A DNA stretch of 64,000 nucleotides from Halorubrum saccharovorum DSM 1137 (GCF_000337915.1 NZ_AOJE01000021.1:66980-130979); one strand, 5' to 3'. Positions 1 to 9,987 are shown, numbered from the stretch's first letter. Notes: generated by a model from the letters alone, not told the origin. Program-made: numbers and translations.

Positions 1-1629
1 GAGCCCGATCGACGGCTCGTCCAAGACGTACAGCACGCCCACGAGCCCCGAGCCGACCTGGGTGGCGAGCCGGATGCGCTGGCTCTCGCCGCCCGAGAGC
101 GTCGACGCCTCCCGGTCGAGCGTGAGGTACTCTAAGCCGACCTCCTCCATGAAGCCGAGGCGCGCGCGGATCTCTTTGAGGATCTCCTCGGCGATTTTCG
201 TGTCGCGCTCGTTCAGGTCGGCTTCCATCCCCTCGAAGTGCTCGCGCGCCTCCGCGATCGACATCTCGTTGACCTCGGTGATCGCGGTGTCCCCCACGAG
301 GACGTGCCGCGACTGCTCTTTCAGGCGGGTGCCCTCGCACTCCGGACACGTCGTCACGGCCATGTACTCCTCGATGTGGTCGCGAGCGCGCTCGGAGTCG
401 GTCTCGACGTGGCGGCGCTCCAGGTTCGGGATGACGCCCTCGAAGCGCTCGGTCTTCTCCCGGGTGCCGTTCTTCGTGGTCCACTCGAAGTGGACGAGGT
501 CGTCGGTGCCGTAGAGGAACTGCCGACGAACCGACTCGTCGAGCTCCTCGAAGGGCGTCTCCAGCGAGACGCCGAAGTGGTCGGCGACGTTGTCGAGCTG
601 GCGGGAGTAGTAGGTGCGGTCGTAGCTCCACGGCTCGAAGACGTGTTTGAGGGGCTTCGAGGGGTCTTCGATCACGAGGTCCTCGTCGACCTCCTTCGTC
701 GAACCGATCCCCTCGCACTCGGGACAGGCGCCGTAGGGGCTGTTGAAGGAGAACGAGCGCGTCTCGATCGCCGAGAACTGCACGTCGGAGTTGGGGTTGC
801 CGAGCTCCTCGGAGAACTCGACGACGAGGCGGTCGTCCGCGTCGGCGTCCTCCGCGAGCGATCCGGTCGAGCGCGCGTTCGACGCGAAGGGCACGTCCTC
901 GGGCGGATCGGGGACGATCAGCTTGAGGGAGCCGCCGGCCTCCTCCAGGGCGGTCTCCACGGAGTCCGTGATCCGCGAGCGGGCGTCGGGCGAGACGGTC
1001 ACGCGGTCGACGATCACGTCGATCGTGTGGTCGTAGTTCTGGTCGAGGTCGGGGTCGTCTAAGGTCAGGTCGATCGGCTCGCCGTCGACCTCGACGCGGG
1101 CGTACCCGTCGCTCACGAGTTCCTCGAATAAGTCCTCGAAGGCGCCCTTCTGGTCGCGGACGACCGGTGCGGCGATCTTCGCGCGGGTCCCCTCGGGCAG
1201 TTCGAGGATCTGGTTTACCATGTCCTGTGCCGACTGCTCGCCGACCTCCTCGCCGGTGACGGGGTCGTACTGGGTGCCGATGCGGGCGTACAGCAGCCGG
1301 AGGTAGTCGTGCAGTTCGGTGACGGTCCCCACCGTCGAGCGGGGGTTGTTCGCGGCGTTCTTCTGATCGATGGAGATCGCGGGCGAGAGTCCCTCGACAG
1401 ACTCCACCTGCGGTTTGTCCATCTGCCCGAGGAAGTTGCGGGCGTACGCCGACAGCGACTCGATGTACCGCCGCTGCCCCTCGGCGTAGACGGTGTCGAA
1501 CGCGAGCGACGACTTCCCCGACCCGGAGAGCCCGGTGACGACGGTGAACTCCTCGCGCGGGATCCGGACGTCGAGGTCCTTGAGGTTGTGTTCCTCGGCG
1601 CCGCGGACCTCGATGTAGTCCTTGCTCAT
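1..1629 (-). CDS. uvrA: UvrABC excinuclease subunit A, N-terminal part (runs off the window)
   Basis: This is the damage-recognition ATPase of nucleotide excision repair, which loads UvrB (encoded here at 32272) at lesions. The first 543 codons are present; the gene continues past position 1. The start is the ATG at 1629. The protein opens with an ABC Walker A region ([12 protein letters not shown]). Near 690-740 there is the [11 protein letters not shown] zinc-module motif, and near 330-345 the matching second CPEC pair. At the window edge the frame reads [13 protein letters not shown], which is the signature and Walker B region of the first nucleotide-binding domain. The second ATPase half is therefore missing only because the window ends. 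It lies upstream of tatCt on the same strand with a 123-bp gap. Confidence 0.95.
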   Translation of the reverse strand, partial: MSKDYIEVRGAEEHNLKDLDVRIPREEFTVVTGLSGSGKSSLAFDTVYAEGQRRYIESLSAYARNFLGQMDKPQVESVEGLSPAISIDQKNAANNPRSTVGTVTELHDYLRLLYARIGTQYDPVTGEEVGEQSAQDMVNQILELPEGTRAKIAAPVVRDQKGAFEDLFEELVSDGYARVEVDGEPIDLTLDDPDLDQNYDHTIDVIVDRVTVSPDARSRITDSVETALEEAGGSLKLIVPDPPEDVPFASNARSTGSLAEDADADDRLVVEFSEELGNPNSDVQFSAIETRSFSFNSPYGACPECEGIGSTKEVDEDLVIEDPSKPLKHVFEPWSYDRTYYSRQLDNVADHFGVSLETPFEELDESVRRQFLYGTDDLVHFEWTTKNGTREKTERFEGVIPNLERRHVETDSERARDHIEEYMAVTTCPECEGTRLKEQSRHVLVGDTAITEVNEMSIAEAREHFEGMEADLNERDTKIAEEILKEIRARLGFMEEVGLEYLTLDREASTLSGGESQRIRLATQVGSGLVGVLYVLDEPSIGL

Positions 1630-1752
1630 CTTGTCCCCTCGTTGCGTGCGCGCGCGGGAATACTCGTCGGTCTCGGCGGTCCACCCCCGTCGGTCTCGCC
1701 GTCTAACGCGCCCGCGACGGAGCGAGGGGAAGAAAAGCGTTCGCGGCGCTCG

Positions 1753-3984
1753 TCAGGGCTCGACCAGTTCGGAGGGCGGCGAGAGGTTCCGCCGACCGCC
1801 GAACGTGACGAGGAACAGGACGCCGACGCCGATCCCGTACGCCGCCATCAGCGGGAGCGTCGCGAGGAACATCGTGATCACGTCGGCGGGGGTGAACACC
1901 GCCGCGAACAGCATGATCCCGACGGTGACCTCGCGCCAGCGGTTCCGGAAGACCCGGTAGGGGACGCCGGCGTTGTTGAGCAGGAGCATCGCGATCGGGA
2001 TGTCCGCGAGGAAGCCGATCCCGATGGTGGTGTAGACGACGAGCCAGAGGAAGTCGCTCACCTGGTAGGTGATGATCATGTCCGCCAGCTTGGCGTCGGT
2101 GACGAGCCACCCGATGATCCCGGGCGCGATGTAGGCGTACCCGAGCGCGAAGCCGCCGATCAGCCCGGCGAACAGCGCCCCCGCCCAGAGGTACACCTGG
2201 TAGATGCGTCCGGCGACGAAGCCGCGCTCCCGCAGAGCGGGCCACGCGTAGTAGAGGACGACCGGGAACACGGCGACGATCCCGAGCAGGACGGAGAACT
2301 TCACCATGAAGATCAGCGCCTCGACGGGGTGGAGCGTGATGATGTTGATCCCGCCCTCGATCTCGGCTGGGACGCGGGACTCCAAGTCGTTGCGCACCGT
2401 CGCGAGCCCGCCGAGGTACAGCCACGTGAACGCGGCCGCCATCACGCCGCCGAAGACGGCGACGAGGCGGAACGACCGCGATCGCAGCGAGTCGAAGATG
2501 AACTTGAGGTCCTTGTAGTAGCCGCCGATGTCGTCTTCCGCCTCCTCCTCGTCGCCGTCGGTGAGCTCGGAGAGGAACGTGGAACTGGCCCGGGAGGTGC
2601 GGTCCTGAACGGTTCCCATCAGGCCGTCACCACCGGAACCGCCCTCGGCTCCGCCTCCGGCTTCCGTCGCGTCGCCGTCCTCGTCGCCGCCCTCGTCGCC
2701 GCTCTCGTCGCCGTCATGCACCGCGTCGAACCGGTCGAGGATCGCCTGCGCCTTCTCGGGGTCGTCGTCGTCGATCGCGGCCTGCGCGAGCGCGAGCGAC
2801 TCCTCTTCGTCCATTTCGGCGAAGGCGTCGTCCGGGGCGGCGCGCACGCCTGGCGCGTCGAGTTCGCCTACGTCGACCGCGGTGGGATCGCCGTACTGGT
2901 ACCCCGCGCTCGTCGTGTCGAGGTCGGCGTAGACGGCCCACAGCGTCGCGACGGCGACGAACGCAAGCGACCAGGCGGCGGCGTAGATCCCGGCCGCCGT
3001 CGTCGGGTCGACGCCGAGCCCCGCGCCGGGGTCGAGGAAGCGCCAGTCGCTGTTTGCGAGTCGGAGGAGGTCGTTGACCGCGGTTCGACCGCCGTACTCG
3101 TAGAAGGCGTACACGATCCCGCCGCCGAGGACGGCCGCCCCGCCGACGACGTTCCAGTGGTTCCGGGCCGCGCCGAGCACGTCGATGCGGTCGGAGCTCC
3201 GCTTGGCCGTGACGACGAGCTTCGCGAGGTAGAGGCTGAAGCCGTACAGGGCGATGAGCGGGAACGCCCACATCAGCTGGGTGAACGGGTCCGGCGGGGA
3301 GAACATCGCGCCGAAGACGAAGATGGCGACGACCGCGTAGCGCCACTTGTCGCGGAACGTCTCGTACTGGACGATCCCGGAGTAGGAGAGTCCGGTGATG
3401 AGAAGCGGCATCTGCCCCGCAAGCCCGAAGGAGAGCGAGAGGAAGACGATGAACTCCGTCCACATCACGATCCCGTAGGTGGGCTGGAGCCCGGCTTCCA
3501 GCCCGAAACCGGCGAGGAAGGAGAACATGATCGGGAAGAACGCGTAGACCCCGTAGGCGACGCCGACCGCGAACAGCCCGAAGCCGAGGAGCCCCATCCC
3601 CGCGAGCTTCCAGCGCGCGACCGGCGACTGCGGCCACGCCCCGCGGGCGCGGAGCTCGTCACGGGCGACGTAGATGAAGGGCGGAATCGCGAAGATCACG
3701 CCGACGATCAGCCCGATCTTCGCCTGGAGGAGGATCACCTCGAACGGGGTCGTCGCGATCACGTCGGTGTCGGCGGCGACCGCGGCCGACATGTTCGACT
3801 CGGTAACGTTATACAGGAAGTCCCAGATGAACACGCGGAGCGCCCAGAACGTCGCAAGAAATCCCAACAGGAAGACGATAAACACCTTCTGGAGGTCTTT
3901 CTGAATCGACCGAAGGAAGGCCTTCGCAGACTCGCGTCCGTCCGCGAGAGACTGCTGGGTATCTTCGTCGAGGGCACTCGCCAT
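1753..3984 (-). CDS. tatC: TatCt, twin-TatC-domain translocase subunit
   Basis: Sec-independent (Tat) protein translocase core subunit, integral membrane, which recognises twin-arginine signals on folded proteins. Haloarchaea export many proteins by Tat, and TatCt is their characteristic fused form. The 743-residue protein has two TatC-like halves. The first half (about residues 20-290) and second half (about 495-735) each carry several hydrophobic segments with the FSPPDP or FTPADV motif near the last helices. The linker between them is long, acidic and Gly-rich (about 400-490) and is preceded by extra membrane helices. The ATG at 3984 is preferred over an upstream in-frame start, because the next residues (MASALDEDTQQ) begin a normal cytoplasmic N-terminus. 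It is divergent from tatCo, with a shared 134-bp promoter region. Confidence 0.92.
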   Translation of the reverse strand: MASALDEDTQQSLADGRESAKAFLRSIQKDLQKVFIVFLLGFLATFWALRVFIWDFLYNVTESNMSAAVAADTDVIATTPFEVILLQAKIGLIVGVIFAIPPFIYVARDELRARGAWPQSPVARWKLAGMGLLGFGLFAVGVAYGVYAFFPIMFSFLAGFGLEAGLQPTYGIVMWTEFIVFLSLSFGLAGQMPLLITGLSYSGIVQYETFRDKWRYAVVAIFVFGAMFSPPDPFTQLMWAFPLIALYGFSLYLAKLVVTAKRSSDRIDVLGAARNHWNVVGGAAVLGGGIVYAFYEYGGRTAVNDLLRLANSDWRFLDPGAGLGVDPTTAAGIYAAAWSLAFVAVATLWAVYADLDTTSAGYQYGDPTAVDVGELDAPGVRAAPDDAFAEMDEEESLALAQAAIDDDDPEKAQAILDRFDAVHDGDESGDEGGDEDGDATEAGGGAEGGSGGDGLMGTVQDRTSRASSTFLSELTDGDEEEAEDDIGGYYKDLKFIFDSLRSRSFRLVAVFGGVMAAAFTWLYLGGLATVRNDLESRVPAEIEGGINIITLHPVEALIFMVKFSVLLGIVAVFPVVLYYAWPALRERGFVAGRIYQVYLWAGALFAGLIGGFALGYAYIAPGIIGWLVTDAKLADMIITYQVSDFLWLVVYTTIGIGFLADIPIAMLLLNNAGVPYRVFRNRWREVTVGIMLFAAVFTPADVITMFLATLPLMAAYGIGVGVLFLVTFGGRRNLSPPSELVEP

Positions 3985-4118
3985 ACGGGACCGGAAGTCC
4001 GTCGCCGTTATCAACCTTTTCGACCGCGTTCGGGTCGTCGCACCGACCCGTCGCACCGGCCCGTCGCTCGTCGCCATCCGAAAAGGCCTATAGTCACCCG
4101 GTTGCGTAGAAGAAGTGA

Positions 4119-5300
4119 ATGGACGACTCGGACCGGTCGCGTGACGAGCCCTCGGCCCCCGAGGACGACTCGGTCGACGACGGGACGGTCGATAGTGCCG
4201 ACGCCACGAATGACGAATCGACCGAAAGCGACCTCGATCCCTCCGTAGGCCGTCGATCCGCCGGGGACGAAGACGGGGACGACGACGAGTCGACGTCCGT
4301 GGAGCCGGAGGTGTCGCCCGAAGTCACGTCGGAAATCGGCGGCGACGACGGCGATGGGGATGATGACGCGGGCGACGGCGAAGACGACGAAGACGACACG
4401 TTCGACGCGCACGAGCCGGGGAGCGCGAAACACCTCGACTACAGCAAACCGGACCTCGAGGGCGATTCGTCCGACAGCGACTCCGCTACCGGAGACGACG
4501 CAGACGCACCGACCGTCGAGGACGGCGGCGTCGCGGGCGAGGGAGCCGCCGGAAGCGACGAGGAGTTCGCGGGGCTGGAGGCGCCCGAGACGGACGAGGA
4601 GATGCCGCTCGCGGCCCACATCGAGGAGATGATGCGCCGGCTCGCCGTCGTCTTCGTCTTCGGCGGGCTGGCGACGCTCGTCGTCGTCACCGAGTCGACG
4701 GAGCTCATCAACTACTTCTGGAGCTACCACATCCCCGCGCCGATGGAGAACCGGCCGCGGCTGTACGGCCCCCTCGAGCTCCCGCTCACGCGGCTGAAGG
4801 TCGCCGGGCTCGCGGGCGTCGTGGTCGGGCTCCCGGCGTTCGTCTACCAGACATACCGGTTCATGCGACCGGGGCTGTACGAGAACGAGCGGCGCTACTA
4901 CCTCGCGGCGGTCCCCACGAGCCTCGTCCTCGGCGGGATCGGGATCGCGTTCGCGCACTTCCTCGTGTTGCCCGCGATCTTCTCGTATTTCACCACCTAC
5001 ACCTCCGACGCCGCGACGATCGCGTTCGGACTCGCGGAGACGTTCAACCTGATCGTCATCATGCTCGCGTTCATGGCGATCGTCTTCCAGATCCCGCTGT
5101 TCATCATGCTCGCGATCATGATGAACCTCGTCACCCGGCAGTGGCTGGAGGCGAAGCGGCTGATCTTCTGGGGGTCGTTCCTCGGGATCGCGTTCCTCTT
5201 CAGCCCCGACCCGACCGGGATGGCGCCGATCATCGTGACGCTGACGATGATCGTGCTGTACGAGGGGACGCTGGCGGTGCTGCGCTGGACCGGGAACTAG
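4119..5300 (+). CDS. tatC: TatCo, Sec-independent translocase subunit TatC
   Basis: Second Tat translocase gene, encoding a single-domain TatC of 393 residues. The first ~150 residues form a very acidic low-complexity tail rich in Asp, Glu and Ser, which is not part of the usual TatC fold. The canonical core begins at MPLAAHIEEMMRRL and has six hydrophobic segments, including the conserved FVYQTYRFMRPGLYENERR loop and FSPDPTG near the end. The acidic tail probably suits the high-salt cytoplasm; that is an inference. The gene is divergent from tatCt, so both Tat core subunits can be expressed together. A run of eight T follows the stop. Confidence 0.93.
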   Translation: MDDSDRSRDEPSAPEDDSVDDGTVDSADATNDESTESDLDPSVGRRSAGDEDGDDDESTSVEPEVSPEVTSEIGGDDGDGDDDAGDGEDDEDDTFDAHEPGSAKHLDYSKPDLEGDSSDSDSATGDDADAPTVEDGGVAGEGAAGSDEEFAGLEAPETDEEMPLAAHIEEMMRRLAVVFVFGGLATLVVVTESTELINYFWSYHIPAPMENRPRLYGPLELPLTRLKVAGLAGVVVGLPAFVYQTYRFMRPGLYENERRYYLAAVPTSLVLGGIGIAFAHFLVLPAIFSYFTTYTSDAATIAFGLAETFNLIVIMLAFMAIVFQIPLFIMLAIMMNLVTRQWLEAKRLIFWGSFLGIAFLFSPDPTGMAPIIVTLTMIVLYEGTLAVLRWTGN

Positions 5301-5312
5301 ATTGCGGATCGG

Positions 5313-5320
5313 TTTTTTTT
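5313..5320 (+). terminator. T8 tract after tatCo
   Basis: Eight consecutive T lie 12 bp after the tatCo stop codon. Archaeal RNA polymerase terminates at T-rich tracts without needing a strong hairpin, so this is a likely terminator. It separates tatCo from repeat copy A. Confidence 0.6.
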
Positions 5321-5349
5321 ATAAGTTGTATAACATCGTGGTTCAGGTC

Positions 5350-5662
5350 TTCAAAGCCCCAGCCGCTCGGCGATACATGATCGACCGTTTCCTGATAAAC
5401 ACCGCCAAAGCCCCAGCCGCGAGGACTCGATGGGCTCGCTGCGATCCTCAGTCAGTCGCTGGCGCTCCCTCCTTGCGGTCCTTACGTCGCCCGTCTTCGT
5501 CCTCGCGACTGCCCCTTTGAGTCCCACCGCCCCGCACAGCACCGCACCTCCCACCTCCCCAGCCTCGTCAGTCGCCGTCGCTTCGCTCCGGCGACTGACT
5601 CCCTCGCGCGGCGCTCCTCGCGGCCGCCGGAGGCGGCCGCTCGCAGGCGCACGCCACCGCAT
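5350..5662 (+). repeat. Dispersed structured repeat, copy A
   Basis: Noncoding element filling the gap between tatCo and argF. It shares blocks with copies at about 31370-31690 (inverted) and 51840-51965. In order it contains: the 15-mer CAAAGCCCCAGCCGC twice (5352 and 5406), a 24-bp block starting GCGACTGCCCC (5505-5528 region) identical to copy B, and CCTCCCCAGCCTCGTC (5554-5569) identical in all three copies. Hairpin 1 is at 5567-5599 with an 11-bp perfect stem. The block GACTCCCTCGC follows (5597-5607). Hairpin 2 is at 5620-5640 with a 9-bp stem. The conserved end is CGCAGGCGCACGCCACCGC. Short open frames inside differ between copies and are not conserved, so it is unlikely to be coding. 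Confidence 0.8.
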
Positions 5663-5709
5663 GTCTGTTTATAAATAGTGTCGTCGTTCAACCGACTCCC
5701 GCTCCGCTC

Positions 5710-6609
<900 letters not shown>

Positions 6610-6614
6610 GGGTA

Positions 6615-6700
6615 GATGAGTGTGAGTGTGAAGTCGGTGGGTGGTGTCGGTGAGCGGTGGGGTCTGTGAGCGATGGGGTCTGTGAGCGATGGTGTCGTGA
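6615..6700. repeat. Short tandem repeat upstream of argF
   Basis: Imperfect tandem copies of a unit like GTGAGCGATGGGGTCT lie directly upstream of the argF start, within its presumed leader. Slippage could vary the leader length. No function is visible. Confidence 0.5.
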
Positions 6701-6751
6701 CAGCGGTGAGATCAGTCGGCGGCGACGAAACGGTCTGGTTCAAAAGGAGGC

Positions 6752-6777
6752 GGCGTCACGGTCGGTGCCGTGACGCC
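6752..6777 (-). terminator. Hairpin at the argE stop (terminator or processing site)
   Basis: A perfect 10-bp inverted repeat, GGCGTCACGG at 6752-6761 and CCGTGACGCC at 6768-6777 with a 6-nt loop, begins inside the argE stop codon. On the transcribed strand it is followed by TCCTTTTG. It divides argE from argF and could reduce read-through or stabilise the upstream mRNA end. Confidence 0.55.
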
Positions 6778-7955
6778 TACGGTCGGTCCCGGCAGACATC
6801 GCTCAACACGGCCGTCGCGCGGTCCAACTCGGAGAGGGGAAGCCGCTCGTCGGGCGCGTGGTCGAGGTCCGAGTTCCCGGGGCCGTAGGTGACCATCGGG
6901 CAGTCCCACGCGGCCGCGAACAGGTTCATGTCGCTCGTTCCGGTCTTGCGCAGCAGGCGCACGTCACCGCCGGCGCCGCGGATCGCGACGCGGAACGCCC
7001 GCGCCAGCTCCGTGCGGGGGCTCTCCATCACCGGCGGGATCGGCTCCTTCCAGTGGACCGAACCGGTCGACAGCTCCGTCTCGGCCAGTTCGTGGATCTC
7101 GTCGACCGTCCGGTTGGGCGGAACGCGGAGCTGTACGTCCATCGTCGCCTCGACCGCCAGCCCGTCGTCGGAGAGCCCGCCGTCGACCGAGACGGGCTTG
7201 GTCGTCACCTGCTCGAAGACGGGCGTGTCGTCGTCGGTGGGGTCGAACGTCTCCTCGACGCCGTGCCACCAGTCGATCGCGTGCTGGATCGCGTTGGGCT
7301 CCGGCCGCGAGGTGTGGCCGGACTCGCTCGTGTTCACGTACGTCCCCGCGAGGAAGCCGCGGTAGCCGAGGGTGACGCCGTCCCAGCCGGAGGGCTCGCC
7401 GTTCACCACGGCCTCGGGCGCGTCGCGGTCCTCGACGAGAAACCGGGCGCCCCGCGAGTTCGTCTCCTCGCCGGCGACGCCGACGAACGAGACGCCCGTC
7501 TGGACCGCCGCGACCGCCATCGCGACGAGCGGGCCCGTGGCGTCCACGGCCCCGCGCCCCCAGAGGACGGGCTCGCCCGGCTCGCCGGCCTCGTCGTCCT
7601 CTGCCGCCGGCCTCACCTCGACCGGGATGTCGCCCGGTACCGTGTCGATGTGCGAGGTGAGCAGGACGGCGTCGCTGGCGGGCGCGCGGACGTTGCCGAC
7701 CTCGTCGATCCACGCCTCCCGCCCGTTCGCCTCGAAGAAGTCGACGAGGCGCTTCGCGGCCTGCTCCTCCTCGCCCGAGGGCGAGGGGATGGAGACCATG
7801 TCGTACAGCAGCTTCCGGGCCGGCGTGTCGCAGGCTTCGGGGTAGCCGCCGCCGGCGACCACGTCGGTCCCGGCCGCGGACGACTCGTCGGCGGCGGAGC
7901 CGTCGGCAGTGGACTCGTCCGTATCGGCCGCCTCCCGCTCCTTCCCGGTCGACAT
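6777..7955 (-). CDS. argE: [LysW]-ornithine/lysine hydrolase (M20 family)
   Basis: M20 zinc peptidase-family hydrolase of 392 residues that should release ornithine from the ArgW/LysW carrier. It carries the metal motif SHIDTVPG (101-108), a GEETNSRGA metal and catalytic region, and EPSGWDGVTLGYRG. The ATG at 7955 overlaps the argD stop as TGATG and is preceded by GGAGGTGATC (7961-7970), a full match to the archaeal 16S 3' end; this fixes the start. Residues 10-35 form an acidic, Ala/Ser/Asp-rich extension before the catalytic domain. Context with argW favours the carrier-linked substrate over free N-acetylornithine. Specificity for ornithine rather than lysine is inferred from the argF-G-H neighbours. 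Confidence 0.88.
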   Translation of the reverse strand: MSTGKEREAADTDESTADGSAADESSAAGTDVVAGGGYPEACDTPARKLLYDMVSIPSPSGEEEQAAKRLVDFFEANGREAWIDEVGNVRAPASDAVLLTSHIDTVPGDIPVEVRPAAEDDEAGEPGEPVLWGRGAVDATGPLVAMAVAAVQTGVSFVGVAGEETNSRGARFLVEDRDAPEAVVNGEPSGWDGVTLGYRGFLAGTYVNTSESGHTSRPEPNAIQHAIDWWHGVEETFDPTDDDTPVFEQVTTKPVSVDGGLSDDGLAVEATMDVQLRVPPNRTVDEIHELAETELSTGSVHWKEPIPPVMESPRTELARAFRVAIRGAGGDVRLLRKTGTSDMNLFAAAWDCPMVTYGPGNSDLDHAPDERLPLSELDRATAVLSDVCRDRP

Positions 7956-9082
7956 CACCCGATCACCTCCGCGAGCGCGTCGACCACCGCGTCGGCGTGC
8001 TCGCGTTCGAGCGTCAGCGGCGGGAGCAGGCGCAACACGGTGCGGCCCGCGGGCAGCGCGAGCACCTGATGCTCGATCGCCAGGTCGCGAAGCAGCCGGT
8101 TCGAGCCGCGCTTCACCTCGATGCCGATCATCAGGCCGTCGCCGCGCACGTCGCGCACGTCGTCGCCGAGGCGCTCCTCGATCTGTCCGCGGATGTACGC
8201 GCCCATCTCGGCGGCGTGGTCGGGGAGGTCCTCGCGCTCGATCACGTCGAGCGTGGCTCCCGCTGCCGCCGACACGACGGGTCCGCCGGAGAACGTCGAG
8301 CCGTGGTTGCCGGCGTCCTCGGCGATCCAGTCGCGACACAGCGTCGCGCCGATCGGGAGCCCGCTGGCGAGCCCCTTCGCGGTCGTGAGCACGTCGGGCA
8401 CCACGTCGTGGCGCTCGGCCGCCCACATCGACCCGGTGCGGCCGAGCCCGGTCTGGATCTCGTCGAGGACCATCGCGGCCCCCGCCTCCGCCGTGGCCTC
8501 GCGGACCGTCTGCAGGTACTCCGTGGCGGCGGGGTTGATCCCGCCCTCGCCCTGCAGCGGCTCTAAGATCACCGCGGCGGTCTCGTCGTCGACCGTCTCG
8601 CGCATCGCGTCGGCGTCGCCGTACTCGACGAACTCCACGCCGCCGGCGAGCGGCTCGAACCCCTGCTTGTACTTCTGTTTCCAGGTGGCCGCGAGCGCGC
8701 CCATCGTCCGGCCGTGGAACCCCTGCGTCGTCGCGACGATCTTCTCGCGGCCCGTCGCGTGCCGGGCGAACTTCAGGGCGGCCTCGTTGGCCTCGGTCCC
8801 CGAGTTACAGAGCCAGACGTCGTCGACGTCGCCCGGCCCGGCCTCGGAGAGCCGCTCGTACAGCGCCGTCCGCGCCGCGTGCGGGTACGACGCCTGCACG
8901 TACATGAGCTCCTCCAGCTGGCTCGTCGCGGCGTCGACGACCTCGGGGTGACAGTGGCCGACGGGGGTACACGCGTAGCTCGCGCCGAAGTCGAGATACT
9001 CGGTCCCGTTCGCGTCGGTGAGCGTCACGCCGTCGCCCGAGGCGATCTCGATCGGCTTCTCGGAGAAGACGAAGCCGCTCAT
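7955..9082 (-). CDS. argD: [LysW]-aminoadipate/glutamate semialdehyde transaminase
   Basis: Class III PLP aminotransferase (375 residues) converting carrier-linked glutamate semialdehyde to carrier-linked ornithine. NSGTEA is at 93-98, DEIQTG at 207-212, and the PLP lysine is K236 in TTAKGLASG. Sequence alone does not separate ArgD from LysJ. The neighbourhood (argG, argH, argF and no other lysine genes) favours arginine synthesis. It overlaps argB by 4 bp at its start and argE by 1 base at its end. A GGGAGGTGAG Shine-Dalgarno precedes the ATG at 9082. Confidence 0.92.
   Translation of the reverse strand: MSGFVFSEKPIEIASGDGVTLTDANGTEYLDFGASYACTPVGHCHPEVVDAATSQLEELMYVQASYPHAARTALYERLSEAGPGDVDDVWLCNSGTEANEAALKFARHATGREKIVATTQGFHGRTMGALAATWKQKYKQGFEPLAGGVEFVEYGDADAMRETVDDETAAVILEPLQGEGGINPAATEYLQTVREATAEAGAAMVLDEIQTGLGRTGSMWAAERHDVVPDVLTTAKGLASGLPIGATLCRDWIAEDAGNHGSTFSGGPVVSAAAGATLDVIEREDLPDHAAEMGAYIRGQIEERLGDDVRDVRGDGLMIGIEVKRGSNRLLRDLAIEHQVLALPAGRTVLRLLPPLTLEREHADAVVDALAEVIG
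7961..7970 (-). promoter_or_regulatory. Strong Shine-Dalgarno of argE inside argD
   Basis: On the minus strand GGAGGTGATC lies 5 nt before the argE ATG, within the argD 3' end. This is a complete match to the anti-SD sequence. It indicates independent ribosome loading inside an operon whose genes overlap by a few bases. Confidence 0.8.
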
Positions 9083-9987
9083 GCGGTCTCACCTCCCGTT
9101 TCCGCCTGTTCCGCAATTGCGGAGCGCTCGATCGTGGTCCCCTCGCCGCCGAGCGCGGCGACGATCGGGTCGCGAACGTTGGCGTCGGCGACGACGACGC
9201 GCCCGGATCCACCCGAGAGCGCCTCCGTCGCGGCCATCACCTTCTTGCCCATGAACCCCTCGGCGGCCGCTTCGACCGCCGCGAGTTCGTCGGGCGTGGA
9301 CGCCGACTCGATCAGCGTGTCGGGGTCGTCGGGGTCAGCGTAGACGCCGGCCACGTCCGTCAGCAGGACGAGGTCGGCACCGAGCGCGCCGGCGACCGCG
9401 GCGGCCGCCCGATCCGCGTCGGTGTTGACGGGCGTGACGCCGCCGTCGCCCTCTTTCCCCTCCATCGGGGGCGAGACGACGGGGGTGTAGCCGTCGGCGA
9501 GCAGCCCCGAGAGGAGGTCGGCGTTCACCGACTCGATCCGGCCCGAGTGCTCGCCGCGGCGGATCTTCTTCTTGCCGTCCTCGACCACGCGGACCGCCGA
9601 CTTGCGCGGCCCCGAGAGGACCCCGCCGTCGACGCCGGAGAGTCCGACCGCGTCGACGCCGGCCTCGCGGAACTGCGCCGTCAGCTCGGTGTTGAGCTTG
9701 CCGGCCATCGCCATCGTGAACGCCTCCATCGTCTCCGCGTCGGTGAACCGGCCCGTGACGCCGGAGGCGGACTCGACGTACTCGGGCTCCATGCCGAGCC
9801 GCTCGATCGTCTCGTCGACGACGGTCGAGCCGCCGTGGACGACGACGACCCGCCGCCCGTTGGCGGCGAGGTGCGCCACGTCGCCGACCGCGCCGGCGGG
9901 ATCGACCGCCTTCGCGCCGCCGATCTTGACGACGACGGGGGGTTCGTCGGCGGCGCGTCCGCCGGTGTCAGCCTGTTCCCCGCTCAT
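9079..9987 (-). CDS. argB: [LysW]-L-glutamate/aminoadipate kinase
   Basis: Amino-acid kinase family protein of 302 residues that phosphorylates the side-chain carboxylate of carrier-linked glutamate. The nucleotide motif KIGGAK is at 21-26; the substrate loop includes HGGSTVVDET, and the C-terminal part has the LTDVAGVYADPDD segment. Close relatives act on LysW-bound substrates rather than on N-acetylglutamate, consistent with argW and argX in the same operon. It overlaps argC by 4 bp and argD by 4 bp, implying translational coupling. Confidence 0.92.
   Translation of the reverse strand: MSGEQADTGGRAADEPPVVVKIGGAKAVDPAGAVGDVAHLAANGRRVVVVHGGSTVVDETIERLGMEPEYVESASGVTGRFTDAETMEAFTMAMAGKLNTELTAQFREAGVDAVGLSGVDGGVLSGPRKSAVRVVEDGKKKIRRGEHSGRIESVNADLLSGLLADGYTPVVSPPMEGKEGDGGVTPVNTDADRAAAAVAGALGADLVLLTDVAGVYADPDDPDTLIESASTPDELAAVEAAAEGFMGKKVMAATEALSGGSGRVVVADANVRDPIVAALGGEGTTIERSAIAEQAETGGETA

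Noticed and set aside
1309-4248. Very long frame on the strand opposite uvrA and tatCt
   Set aside because: It is antisense to two well-supported genes and consists of Arg/Asp/Glu-rich sequence typical of a GC-driven shadow frame.
5430-5691. Small proteins encoded within the dispersed repeat
   Set aside because: The frames in copy A do not survive in copies B and C, where hairpins of other lengths shift them. Conservation is structural, not coding.
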